In this document: piece after piece, positions 1 to 4,627 of the stretch | Numbering within the stretch: position 1 is the stretch's first letter | Layout of the letters: every line of letters begins with the position of its first letter | Assembly: GCA_019323665.1 (NCBI GenBank) | Contig: JAHWHA010000003.1 | Coordinates: 1-5,025 of the forward strand | DNA: 5,025 nt | Source of the DNA: Candidatus Woesearchaeota archaeon | Lineage (GTDB): Archaea; Nanobdellota; Nanobdellia; Woesearchaeales; JAGVZT01 | Reading direction: 5' to 3' | Notes under the pieces: model-generated | Databases searched by the model: none | The model's input: the letters and a program-made list of their open reading frames with translations, nothing else | Told to the model about the DNA's origin: nothing | Made by a program: the position numbers and the translations under genes

Positions 1-1027
1 CAGATGTCTCTAATCCCAAGCTTTCCAGTTTGTATCCAATTGCAGCCTTTCCTGACATCCTGCTGATAGCAATATCCCTTTTCCTTCCAACCATTGCACA
101 GATACCGCTGTCATAGTGGCCTGTGCGCATAAGCTCGTCTCTCACATGGGTGCCAGCACAATGAGTAAATGCGTCTTTACCCACGATAGGCTCTTGATCT
201 GAAATAGGTTTGCCTGAATATCTTGCAATAATTTCTGACATGTGGGGGATATAGTCCATTTTCCACTGGTTTGCCAACTCATACCTGAGCTTTAATGCTG
301 AACACACCTCATGCAGGGATGCTATTCCTGCGCGCTCACCAAGCCCGTTGATAGTAACATCTGCCATGTAGACACCTGCATTTATGGCAGCAAGAGTATT
401 CGCTACTGCCATGCCCAAATCATTGTGGCAGTGCACATGGAGGGGCACAGCTTTTTCCAGTCCTTCTTTCAGATGAAGAATAAAGTCGTACATTTCATGT
501 GGCAGCATCCATCCTGCTGTATCCGCAACACTTATTCTGTCAGCACCTGCTTCTATTGCAGCATTGGCAACTCTAAGAACTCTATCAATTGGACTTCTGG
601 TTGTGTCCTCAGGTGTGTATCGCACCTTTAGCCCAAAATCTTTGGCGTATTTGATGCTATCAGTTATTAGACCAATTGCATCCAGCTCTGACTTATTATT
701 GTCCTGAAGCCTTTGGTCTGTGACACAATAATAAATTCCAACCCAGTCTGCTCCACATCTCTTTGCTTCAAGTATATCAGACCTAATTGCCCGTGAATGG
801 GCAAGTTTTTCCGCTCTTAGTCCCTCATCACAAAGTCTCTGTACTGCCTTTCTTATTGCTGGACTTACCACAGGATGACCAACCTCAATAATATCAACAC
901 CAAAATCGTCCAAAAGATGTGCTATCTCAACCTTTTGCTCAATAGAAAAAATAACTCCGGGTGTCTGTTCGCCTTCCCTCAAAGTGGTATCCAGGATTCC
1001 TATATATCTACTCTCCCCAGTCTTCAT
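1..1027 (-). CDS. lysS: Homocitrate synthase, archaeal LysS type (3' end cut off by window)
   Basis: Condenses 2-oxoglutarate with acetyl-CoA to homocitrate, the entry step of the alpha-aminoadipate route to lysine, in the cytosol. The 342 visible residues read without a frame break from ATG 1027-1025. A TIM-barrel of the HMGL/LeuA/homocitrate synthase family is clear: DTTLREGEQTPG (residues 13-24, with R17 and E18 as substrate/metal residues), VRYTPEDTTRS in mid-barrel, the metal-binding HCHND (199-203), and NGLGERAG (227-234). The later GKDAFTHCAGTH matches the lid region; many relatives have HKAG where this has HCAG. The N-terminus through EVGHP resembles crenarchaeal LysS rather than 2-isopropylmalate synthase, but a LeuA-like or citramalate-type activity cannot be excluded from sequence alone. 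Relatives have roughly 375-460 residues, so 30-120 are missing, possibly including a C-terminal RAM domain. The start lies inside lysW (20-nt overlap), and no other ATG/GTG/TTG fits before the first conserved motif. The symbol here means homocitrate synthase, not lysyl-tRNA synthetase. Confidence 0.93.
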   Translation of the reverse strand, partial: MKTGESRYIGILDTTLREGEQTPGVIFSIEQKVEIAHLLDDFGVDIIEVGHPVVSPAIRKAVQRLCDEGLRAEKLAHSRAIRSDILEAKRCGADWVGIYYCVTDQRLQDNNKSELDAIGLITDSIKYAKDFGLKVRYTPEDTTRSPIDRVLRVANAAIEAGADRISVADTAGWMLPHEMYDFILHLKEGLEKAVPLHVHCHNDLGMAVANTLAAINAGVYMADVTINGLGERAGIASLHEVCSALKLRYELANQWKMDYIPHMSEIIARYSGKPISDQEPIVGKDAFTHCAGTHVRDELMRTGHYDSGICAMVGRKRDIAISRMSGKAAIGYKLESLGLETS

Positions 1028-1169
1028 CTGCTTCAGGTGCCAGCTCAAGTGTGAGTGGCTTTATTTTTTTAATCTCAAGTTCTGCGCCGCATTCAGGGCA
1101 ATTTACAACCTCGCCAACCTCTGGCTCTTTCAACTCTATCTCAGCTCCGCATTCAGGGCATTCAGCCAT
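1008..1169 (-). CDS. lysW: LysW amino-group carrier protein
   Basis: A 53-residue acidic carrier protein. In the LysW pathway the gamma-carboxyl of its C-terminal Glu is joined to the amino group of alpha-aminoadipate (or of glutamate in the arginine branch), so later enzymes act on carrier-bound intermediates. Two zinc-ribbon knuckles of the form CPEC are visible, C4/C7 and C24/C27, each followed by GAE. The protein ends in the diagnostic EDWGE, with E53 as the attachment residue. Length and layout match characterised LysW (about 54 residues). ATG 1169-1167 is preceded by a near-perfect ribosome site, AAGGAGGT, 7 nt upstream. It is the first gene of a minus-strand operon and overlaps lysS by 20 nt, which suggests coupled translation. 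Whether it serves lysine only or also arginine depends on LysX/ArgX-type ligases outside the window. Confidence 0.96.
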   Translation of the reverse strand: MAECPECGAEIELKEPEVGEVVNCPECGAELEIKKIKPLTLELAPEADEDWGE

Positions 1170-1174
1170 GGTAA

Positions 1175-1210
1175 TTACCTCCTTGTTGTTTTGTCATTTT
1201 GAGTAGCCAT
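1175..1210 (-). CDS. Possible 11-codon leader ORF upstream of lysW
   Basis: ATG 1210-1208 opens MATQNDKTTRR and stops at TAA 1177-1175. An SD-like AAGGA (minus strand, 1220-1216) lies 5 nt upstream. The last two Arg codons (AGG AGG) are the bases of the lysW SD, and the stop overlaps its last base, so a ribosome finishing here would sit on the lysW start region. This is seen directly. That it is translated or regulatory is inference; an ORF this short can arise by chance, and peptide-based control is poorly documented in archaea. Confidence 0.25.
   Translation of the reverse strand: MATQNDKTTRR
1177..1184 (-). promoter_or_regulatory. Strong Shine-Dalgarno site of lysW
   Basis: The minus strand reads AAGGAGGT, ending 7 nt before ATG 1169. 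It is the strongest ribosome site in the window and fixes the lysW start. It also overlaps the last codons and stop of a possible 11-codon upstream ORF. Confidence 0.85.
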
Positions 1211-1302
1211 ATGTGTCCTTGTCAGGTTTTGATAATCCCAAGAAAATCCTAAAGGTGTATTGGACGTTAAAACCATCATTGAGAACAACAATGCACACTG
1301 CT

Positions 1303-1345
1303 ATCGCTTCTTTGATTCATTTTCGCATTTTGTATCAAAAGCGAT
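1303..1345. repeat. Imperfect inverted repeat (12 bp, 2-nt bulge)
   Basis: ATCGCTTCTTTGAT (1303-1316) pairs with ATCAAAAGCGAT (1334-1345), forming 7+5 base pairs with a 2-nt bulge and a 17-nt loop. It shares GCGAT (1341-1345) with the hairpin at 1341-1372, so in RNA the two would exclude each other. If the TATA-like box at 1380-1388 drives lysW, this lies in the lysW 5' leader about 130 nt before the start codon. It could equally be a protein-binding site. Confidence 0.5.
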
Positions 1346-1372
1346 GCATGCCATTTTTTTGGTATGTATCGC
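1341..1372 (+). repeat. 12-bp hairpin with two G-U pairs on the plus strand
   Basis: GCGATGCATGCC (1341-1352) and GGTATGTATCGC (1361-1372) enclose an 8-nt loop, ATTTTTTT. In plus-strand RNA all 12 positions pair, two of them as G-U. In minus-strand RNA the same two become A-C mismatches. This asymmetry slightly favours a plus-strand transcript. There is no gene directly on either side on the plus strand, so the role is unknown. Confidence 0.5.
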
Positions 1373-1379
1373 ATATCCC

Positions 1380-1388
1380 TTAATAAAA
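1380..1388 (-). promoter_or_regulatory. Possible TATA box for the lysW-lysS operon
   Basis: The minus strand reads TTTTATTAA within an AT-rich block. A start about 25 nt downstream (near 1357) would give a leader of roughly 190 nt containing the 1303-1345 stem. No better TATA-like element is seen nearer lysW. Weak call from sequence composition only. Confidence 0.3.
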
Positions 1389-1475
1389 TTTTCTATTAAA
1401 AATTGGAATTTTTCCCAGCAATGATTCTGGCAGGCTGATCTAAAAACATTATATAATCATTCCATGGTCCACTTG

Positions 1476-1516
1476 GGTGTTCAACAGATCTGACATCCAA
1501 AACACCAAAATTTTTT
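1476..1516 (+). terminator. Weak hairpin followed by T-run
   Basis: GGTGTT (1476-1481) pairs with AACACC (1501-1506); two more TT/AA pairs are possible with a bulged G. Four A and six T (1511-1516) follow. The arrangement looks like an intrinsic terminator, but no gene precedes it on the plus strand, so it matters only if the intergenic region is transcribed. Confidence 0.2.
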
Positions 1517-1518
1517 AA

Positions 1519-1565
1519 ACCAAGCTATAATCCCTCTACCTCAAAGCCAGAAGATGCAGCTTGGT
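1519..1565. repeat. Perfect 8-bp inverted repeat
   Basis: ACCAAGCT (1519-1526) and AGCTTGGT (1558-1565) are exact reverse complements separated by 31 nt. It could be the closing stem of a small structured RNA or a spaced operator. Neither is supported beyond the symmetry itself. Confidence 0.4.
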
Positions 1566-1571
1566 ATCATC

Positions 1572-1677
1572 AGTGGTCATCATATTATTTGTTTTAAGGG
1601 TTAAAAAACCACTCACAGAGATATTTCATTTTTAAGTGGTGGTAAAATTAAAACATTTGAAAGTAATAAAAACCACA
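1572..1677. repeat. Four ACCAC/GTGGT half-site elements
   Basis: AGTGGT at 1572-1577, ACCACT at 1608-1613, AGTGGT (then GGT) at 1635-1640, and ACCACA at 1672-1677 alternate in orientation with start-to-start steps of 36, 27 and 37 nt. The last ends just before the TATA-like box of the downstream operon, which is where an archaeal regulator could act. The motif is short, so chance is a real alternative. Confidence 0.3.
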
Positions 1678-1680
1678 AGG

Positions 1681-1690
1681 TTAATATATG
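1681..1690 (+). promoter_or_regulatory. TATA-like box of the membrane protein/AAA ATPase operon
   Basis: TTAATATATG is a good archaeal TATA-box match. Transcription starting about 25 nt downstream (near 1711) would leave a short leader carrying the purine-rich ribosome site AAGGGGATG immediately before the TTG start at 1725. Confidence 0.45.
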
Positions 1691-1710
1691 AGTTATTGCT
1701 TTTCATGCTC

Positions 1711-1719
1711 AAGGGGATG
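1711..1719 (+). promoter_or_regulatory. Ribosome binding site deciding the TTG start at 1725
   Basis: AAGGGGATG places GGGG 8 nt before TTG 1725. There is no in-frame ATG between the upstream stop at 1689-1691 and the signal peptide, so this site supports the unusual TTG start. Confidence 0.55.
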
Positions 1720-1724
1720 TTAAT

Positions 1725-2432
1725 TTGAAAAAAGATTGTGTGATATCATTATTGGTTCTGCTATTGCTTGTGAGCTCTGTGTATGCTCAGGAGGAAACTG
1801 GGCCAAAGATCACCCTTGTGGATATTGAAGATGTGGTGGAGGGTGAGGAAGCCGGTGCTGAGGCAGAGATTGTTGCTGAAGAGGTTCCAGTTGAGGAGAT
1901 ACAAGAAGAGAATATACTAGAGGAAGAAGAGTATATTGAAATTGAGGAAATTCCTTCTGAAGAAGTTGAAGAGATCATTGAGGAAGAGGAAGAGGAGACA
2001 GAAGAGGCTGAGCCTGTCGTTGTCTTGGAGGAAGAGGAAGAAGAATATGAGGAAGCTGCCCCAGAGCAGCCAAGCATCCTTGTGCGAGGCTTCAGGTTTG
2101 CAAGAGGGCTTGTCGGAAGTGCTGTTGGCAAGATATTTGCTGGTGCTAGATGGGTGGTGACCAGGGATTATCTTTCGGTTATCAAAAATCTTGGTATCAG
2201 AGCACTTGGTTGGCCTATCTGGCTTAAGATACTAATTATTATTGTTATATTAATTGCTTTGTTGATTATCTGGAATGTTTATTTCAAGGACTCACGAACC
2301 AACAATTTCAGGCGTGCGAGGCGCATGCACCGCAAGGGTGAGCGTGAGCATATGAAGGGTAATGATGAGGCTGCACGCATCTATTATGATTTGGCTGCCG
2401 ACTATAGGGAGAAAGCGCAGGATCAGTGGTGA
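1725..2432 (+). CDS. Glu-rich signal-peptide membrane protein with TPR-like cytosolic tail
   Basis: I do not recognise a named family. The 235 residues show: a signal peptide (Lys2-Lys3, Leu-rich core 7-19, likely cut after VYA21); a highly acidic low-complexity stretch 35-110 with runs of Glu (86-91, 102-107) and almost no basic residues; an Arg/Gly/aromatic amphipathic segment 121-162; one membrane helix 165-187 rich in Ile/Leu; then a basic tail starting KDSRTNNFRRARR. Positive charge after the helix predicts the acidic part outside and the tail inside the cell. Residues 204-231 (KGEREHMKGNDEAARIYYDL and following) fit a TPR-like helix pair, a common protein-docking fold. The start is TTG with an upstream SD. 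It is the first gene of an operon with two AAA ATPases, 5 nt before the next start, so it may anchor or recruit them (inference). It could instead be an envelope protein merely co-transcribed with them. Confidence 0.85.
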   Translation: MKKDCVISLLVLLLLVSSVYAQEETGPKITLVDIEDVVEGEEAGAEAEIVAEEVPVEEIQEENILEEEEYIEIEEIPSEEVEEIIEEEEEETEEAEPVVVLEEEEEEYEEAAPEQPSILVRGFRFARGLVGSAVGKIFAGARWVVTRDYLSVIKNLGIRALGWPIWLKILIIIVILIALLIIWNVYFKDSRTNNFRRARRMHRKGEREHMKGNDEAARIYYDLAADYREKAQDQW

Positions 2433-2437
2433 AAAAT

Positions 2438-3145
2438 ATGGAATGGTATGAGGAGCTCTACTTTGATGAGAACCCTTTTGACACTAATCCCAAGAGGTTT
2501 GCTGATAAGCTGGTGGGATTGCATGATGTGCTTGACGAGTTGTTTTATAGGGTGAGCGCTGGCTCAATAGTCTTTATTGAAGGCAAGGATGGTTTTGGCA
2601 AAAGTAGCTTGCTTTGGAATATTATTAAAAAATACAAAGGCAAAGGTAAGATTATCTATGTTGATTGTTCTGCAATATCCTACGACCTCAATATTGAAAA
2701 GCTGCTCATTAACAGCCAGGGTCTGGGGGGTAGGCTGTTGAGGAAAATGCCTCAAGGCATGATATTGCTGCTGGACAATGTGAACGAGCTGAGCAAGACC
2801 AACACTGAGCGTGTCAAGTTCTTCTTTGACCAGGGCTATTTGCGCTCTGTGATCATGACAGGTGAAGCGCTGGGTAAGCTAAAACTCTCGCCAAGCCTTG
2901 TTGAGAGGATTGGCAAGAGAATCATCAAGCTTAAAGAACTGGACCAGCATCAGGCAGTTGCCCTAGTGCGGCACAGGATTGAGGACAGTGAGATGATTGA
3001 TGATGAGCTTATCCAAGAGGTTTTCAAGCGCTCTGACAAGAATCCAAGGAAGCTGCTGGAAAACCTGGAGAAGCTTTTCATGCATGCAGTTGAGAGAAAT
3101 GAGGAGAAGCTCACAAAAGAGCATCTCAAGATTACGGGTGGATGA
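2438..3145 (+). CDS. AAA ATPase, ORC/ExeA-like, with degenerate Walker B
   Basis: A cytosolic AAA-type ATPase of 235 residues, family function unknown. The N-terminus WYEELYFDENPF (3-14) followed by P18 is the entry motif of ExeA/ORC-like ATPases. Walker A is GKDGFGKS (49-56). The Walker B strand MILLLDN (108-114) has Asn114 where the catalytic Glu is expected, so ATP binding with weak hydrolysis is likely. NPRKLLENL (202-210) sits where the sensor-2 Arg occurs, followed by a short helical end; no winged-helix domain is present. I chose ATG 2438 over GTG 2426 and GTG 2429 because it aligns exactly with the start of the paralogue at 3147 and has GGTGA 5 nt upstream. It follows the membrane protein gene by 5 nt and ends 1 nt before its paralogue. 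A regulatory partner of the next ATPase is the simplest reading. Confidence 0.9.
   Translation: MEWYEELYFDENPFDTNPKRFADKLVGLHDVLDELFYRVSAGSIVFIEGKDGFGKSSLLWNIIKKYKGKGKIIYVDCSAISYDLNIEKLLINSQGLGGRLLRKMPQGMILLLDNVNELSKTNTERVKFFFDQGYLRSVIMTGEALGKLKLSPSLVERIGKRIIKLKELDQHQAVALVRHRIEDSEMIDDELIQEVFKRSDKNPRKLLENLEKLFMHAVERNEEKLTKEHLKITGG
3136..3141 (+). promoter_or_regulatory. Ribosome binding site deciding the ATG start at 3147
   Basis: GGGTGG ends 5 nt before ATG 3147 and lies inside the last codons of the preceding ATPase gene. It supports starting the second ATPase here rather than at the in-frame ATGs near 2997, whose product would overlap the first ATPase gene in another frame and lack similarity to anything. 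Confidence 0.6.
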
Positions 3146-3146
3146 T

Positions 3147-4070
3147 ATGTTATGGTATCGTGAGTTGGGTTTTTCAGGCAATCCTTTGAGCATTAAGCCT
3201 GCCGCTTTTGACATTAATGTGGTTGGCTATGACCTTGAGGATGTTTTTGATAGGATTGACCGGGGCCAGATTATTTTTATTGAGGGAAAGTATGGTTATG
3301 GCAAGACAACAATACTGAAGCACCTGATTGCCAGATATGGTGGTAAGGGTGAGCTCGTGTATTTCAACAGGAATCGGGCTGATGAGAGCATCTCTGTTGA
3401 GCAGCTGCTCAAAGGGGGCAAAGGGTTTTTGGGTCGTTTATTTGGTGGATTGCCCACAGATATGATATTGCTACTTGATGAAGTTGAGGATCTGGGCCAG
3501 GATGATCAAAAAGATATTCTGAATTTTTTCAGCCAAGGCAACTTCCGGGCTGTTGTGTTTTTCGGCCCGAGGTTTGAGGACGCCAAGTTCAATCTTGAGC
3601 TGCAGAAGGCAATGGTAAACAATGTGGTTCAGCTTGTGCCTCTCACGGACACTGAAGCTGTCGAACTTGTTAGAGAGCGTGTTGGCAATCTCAAGCTTAT
3701 TCCAGACAAGATTATCAAGCTTGTCTTTAAGCATAGTGATAATAATCCAAGAATGCTGTTGGAGAATCTTGAGGATTTATGCAAGTATGCTTTTGACAAC
3801 AATGAGGAGGAGATAACAGAAGAGCATGTGAGCGAACTCCTTGGTGTCAAGAAGACCGCAAAAAAAAAACCTTCAAAGCGGGCCAGCAAGAAGAAGGAGG
3901 CACCCAAAGAGAAAGAGAAGAAGCTGCCTGAGCCTCCAAAGGTTAAGTCTGCTGAGCGTAGGCATGAGGCTGAGGATGACATTGAGGTGATGCCTGCATC
4001 TGAGGAAGAGGACATTAAAGAGTACCCTGATGAAGAAGACCAGGAGGATGTGGAGTACTTTTACTATTAA
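3147..4070 (+). CDS. AAA ATPase paralogue with canonical Walker B and charged C-terminal tail
   Basis: 307 residues, collinear with the preceding ATPase: WYRELGFSGNPL (3-14), Walker A GKYGYGKT (47-54), Walker B MILLLDE (106-112) with the catalytic Glu112 intact, and NPRMLLENL (200-208) at the sensor-2 position. The core ends near residue 233. A tail of about 73 residues unique to this copy follows: Lys-rich 235-272 (AKKKPSKRASKKK type, resembling linker-histone or nucleic-acid-binding tails), then acidic 274-303, ending aromatic EYFYY. No winged helix is present, so this is not a standard Orc1/Cdc6. ATG 3147 follows the previous stop by 1 nt. Presumably the hydrolysing member of a mixed oligomer (inference). 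A run of ten A at 3860-3869 lies at the core/tail junction and could allow slippage. Confidence 0.92.
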   Translation: MLWYRELGFSGNPLSIKPAAFDINVVGYDLEDVFDRIDRGQIIFIEGKYGYGKTTILKHLIARYGGKGELVYFNRNRADESISVEQLLKGGKGFLGRLFGGLPTDMILLLDEVEDLGQDDQKDILNFFSQGNFRAVVFFGPRFEDAKFNLELQKAMVNNVVQLVPLTDTEAVELVRERVGNLKLIPDKIIKLVFKHSDNNPRMLLENLEDLCKYAFDNNEEEITEEHVSELLGVKKTAKKKPSKRASKKKEAPKEKEKKLPEPPKVKSAERRHEAEDDIEVMPASEEEDIKEYPDEEDQEDVEYFYY

Positions 4071-4078
4071 TTTTTATT
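4071..4078 (+). terminator. T-rich end of the ATPase operon
   Basis: TTTTTATT directly follows stop TAA 4068-4070, in keeping with archaeal T-tract termination. It overlaps the stop codon of the convergent zinc-ribbon gene. No clear hairpin precedes it. Confidence 0.35.
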
Positions 4079-4280
4079 CAACCCTTTTCTCAATCCCATC
4101 CCATGAATCATGGCCCGAGCCGTGGAAATCAACTTTCACATGGTTTTTCCTCTTGCATCTGTCGCAGATAAAGGTTTTATAGTGGTGTTCTTCGTTCCAC
4201 TCAGAGCTCCATTTCTTGTCTTTTGTTTTGCAGTGGCAGTATATGCACTCTGTCACCTCTTTTATCAGATGGTCTATCAT
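4074..4280 (-). CDS. Small zinc-ribbon protein with FHGSGHD motif
   Basis: 68 residues with two Cys knuckles, C12-x2-C15 (plus C17) and C39-x2-C42, separated by a Trp/His/Glu-rich loop with EEHHYKTF, and a His-rich end VDFHGSGHDSW (50-60). Zinc binding is likely; the function is unknown to me. I have the impression that similar short proteins with the FHGSGHD ending occur in other archaea, but could not verify it. ATG 4280-4278 overlaps the cutA stop as ATGA, so translation is probably coupled. An in-frame TTG at 4301 would add seven residues and is less likely. GGTGGAG lies 11 nt before the chosen ATG, a rather distant ribosome site. The gene converges on the ATPase operon with 3 nt between stops. 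Partnership with CutA, itself a metal-associated protein, is suggested only by the coupling. Confidence 0.87.
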   Translation of the reverse strand: MIDHLIKEVTECIYCHCKTKDKKWSSEWNEEHHYKTFICDRCKRKNHVKVDFHGSGHDSWDGIEKRVE

Positions 4281-4582
4281 GCTGTCTCGTTCTCCACCCA
4301 ATCGCTGTAGTCTTTATTGACATGAGCAGCTTTCCAAGCGCAGATGCAAGGTACTTTGTAGCTGTGCAGTTTCTTGACTTCTTTCTCAATCTCCTTGAAA
4401 TTGCGCTCAGGTGCTTTCGCAAGAATTACGGTTTCACCGGATTGCTGGATCTTGTTTTTCCACCAGTAGAATGAGGTTATTGGGAATAGATTTGCGCATG
4501 CAACCATCTTTTTTTCCAACAGGTGCAATGAAATGCGCTTAGCTTCTTTGTGGTCGCTGCAGGTTATATAAACTGTAATCAT
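4277..4582 (-). CDS. cutA: CutA1 divalent-cation tolerance family protein
   Basis: 101 residues, the usual length for CutA1, a small cytosolic trimer with a PII-like ferredoxin fold. It has been linked to copper tolerance and other roles, but its biochemical job is not settled. Signature positions are present: the opening MITVYITCSD, MVACANLFP (26-34), FYWWKNKI (38-45), and HSYKVPCI (73-80), equivalent to the usual HPYEVPEI but with both Glu positions replaced. Cys8, Cys29, Cys79 and Cys81 could bind soft metals. ATG 4582 is preferred over TTG 4603, which would add MLYANKK ahead of the conserved N-terminus. No SD precedes the ATG, and a TATA-like box lies about 27-34 nt upstream, so the mRNA is probably leaderless or nearly so. 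The zinc-ribbon gene follows through an ATGA overlap. Confidence 0.96.
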   Translation of the reverse strand: MITVYITCSDHKEAKRISLHLLEKKMVACANLFPITSFYWWKNKIQQSGETVILAKAPERNFKEIEKEVKKLHSYKVPCICAWKAAHVNKDYSDWVENETA

Positions 4583-4608
4583 CTTTTTATTTGCATACAA
4601 CAACTACC

Positions 4609-4616
4609 TTAAATAA
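4609..4616 (-). promoter_or_regulatory. TATA-like box of cutA
   Basis: The minus strand reads TTATTTAA. A start about 25 nt downstream falls near 4587, within a few bases of ATG 4582, consistent with the lack of an SD. The spacing is what makes this more than AT-richness. Confidence 0.45.
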
Positions 4617-4627
4617 TTTGCTTGTGC

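Larger units (their letters stand above)
1170..1724. other. 555-bp gene-free divergent intergenic region
   Basis: This stretch lies between lysW (minus) and the Glu-rich membrane protein gene (plus). No long ORF looks coding and I see no tRNA cloverleaf. It is AT-rich, especially 1379-1460 and 1500-1520. It contains the short leader ORF at 1175-1210, overlapping inverted repeats at 1303-1372, a self-complementary ATTATATAAT at 1448-1457, a short hairpin before a T-run at 1476-1516, a perfect 8-bp inverted repeat at 1519/1558, four ACCAC/GTGGT elements at 1572-1677, and a TATA-like box at 1681. A non-coding RNA is possible but is not shown by sequence alone. Confidence 0.7.

Noticed and set aside
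311..631. Plus-strand ORF of 106 codons
   Set aside because: It lies antisense inside lysS, which has unmistakable motifs throughout; composition is Cys/Ser-rich and no motif is visible.
961..1206. Overlapping plus-strand ORFs across lysW
   Set aside because: They are the complement of lysW and the lysS start; the repeated SGxFxxxSAPHSG pattern is only the antisense of the two CPEC repeats.
1440..1510. Possible tRNA or C/D-box RNA (GTTCAACAGATCTGACATCC, and TGATT/CTGA)
   Set aside because: No acceptor stem, anticodon arm or CCA-adjacent pairing can be drawn, and no complete C/D, C'/D' box set is present.
1787..2131. Minus-strand Ser-rich ORF
   Set aside because: Poly-Ser is the antisense reading of the Glu codon runs in the membrane protein gene.
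2426..2437. GTG starts for the first ATPase
   Set aside because: ATG 2438 aligns with the paralogue start and has a better-spaced ribosome site.
2997..3146. 50-residue N-terminal extension of the second ATPase
   Set aside because: It overlaps the first ATPase gene out of frame, resembles nothing, and the paralogue alignment plus GGGTGG ribosome site fix the start at 3147.
3471..4015. Minus-strand ORFs within the second ATPase gene
   Set aside because: Antisense shadows with Ser/Leu/Phe-rich composition and no ribosome sites worth noting.
4110..4474. Plus-strand hydrophobic ORFs and a minus-strand frame at 4201-4422
   Set aside because: They overlap cutA and the zinc-ribbon gene, both of which are clearly supported.
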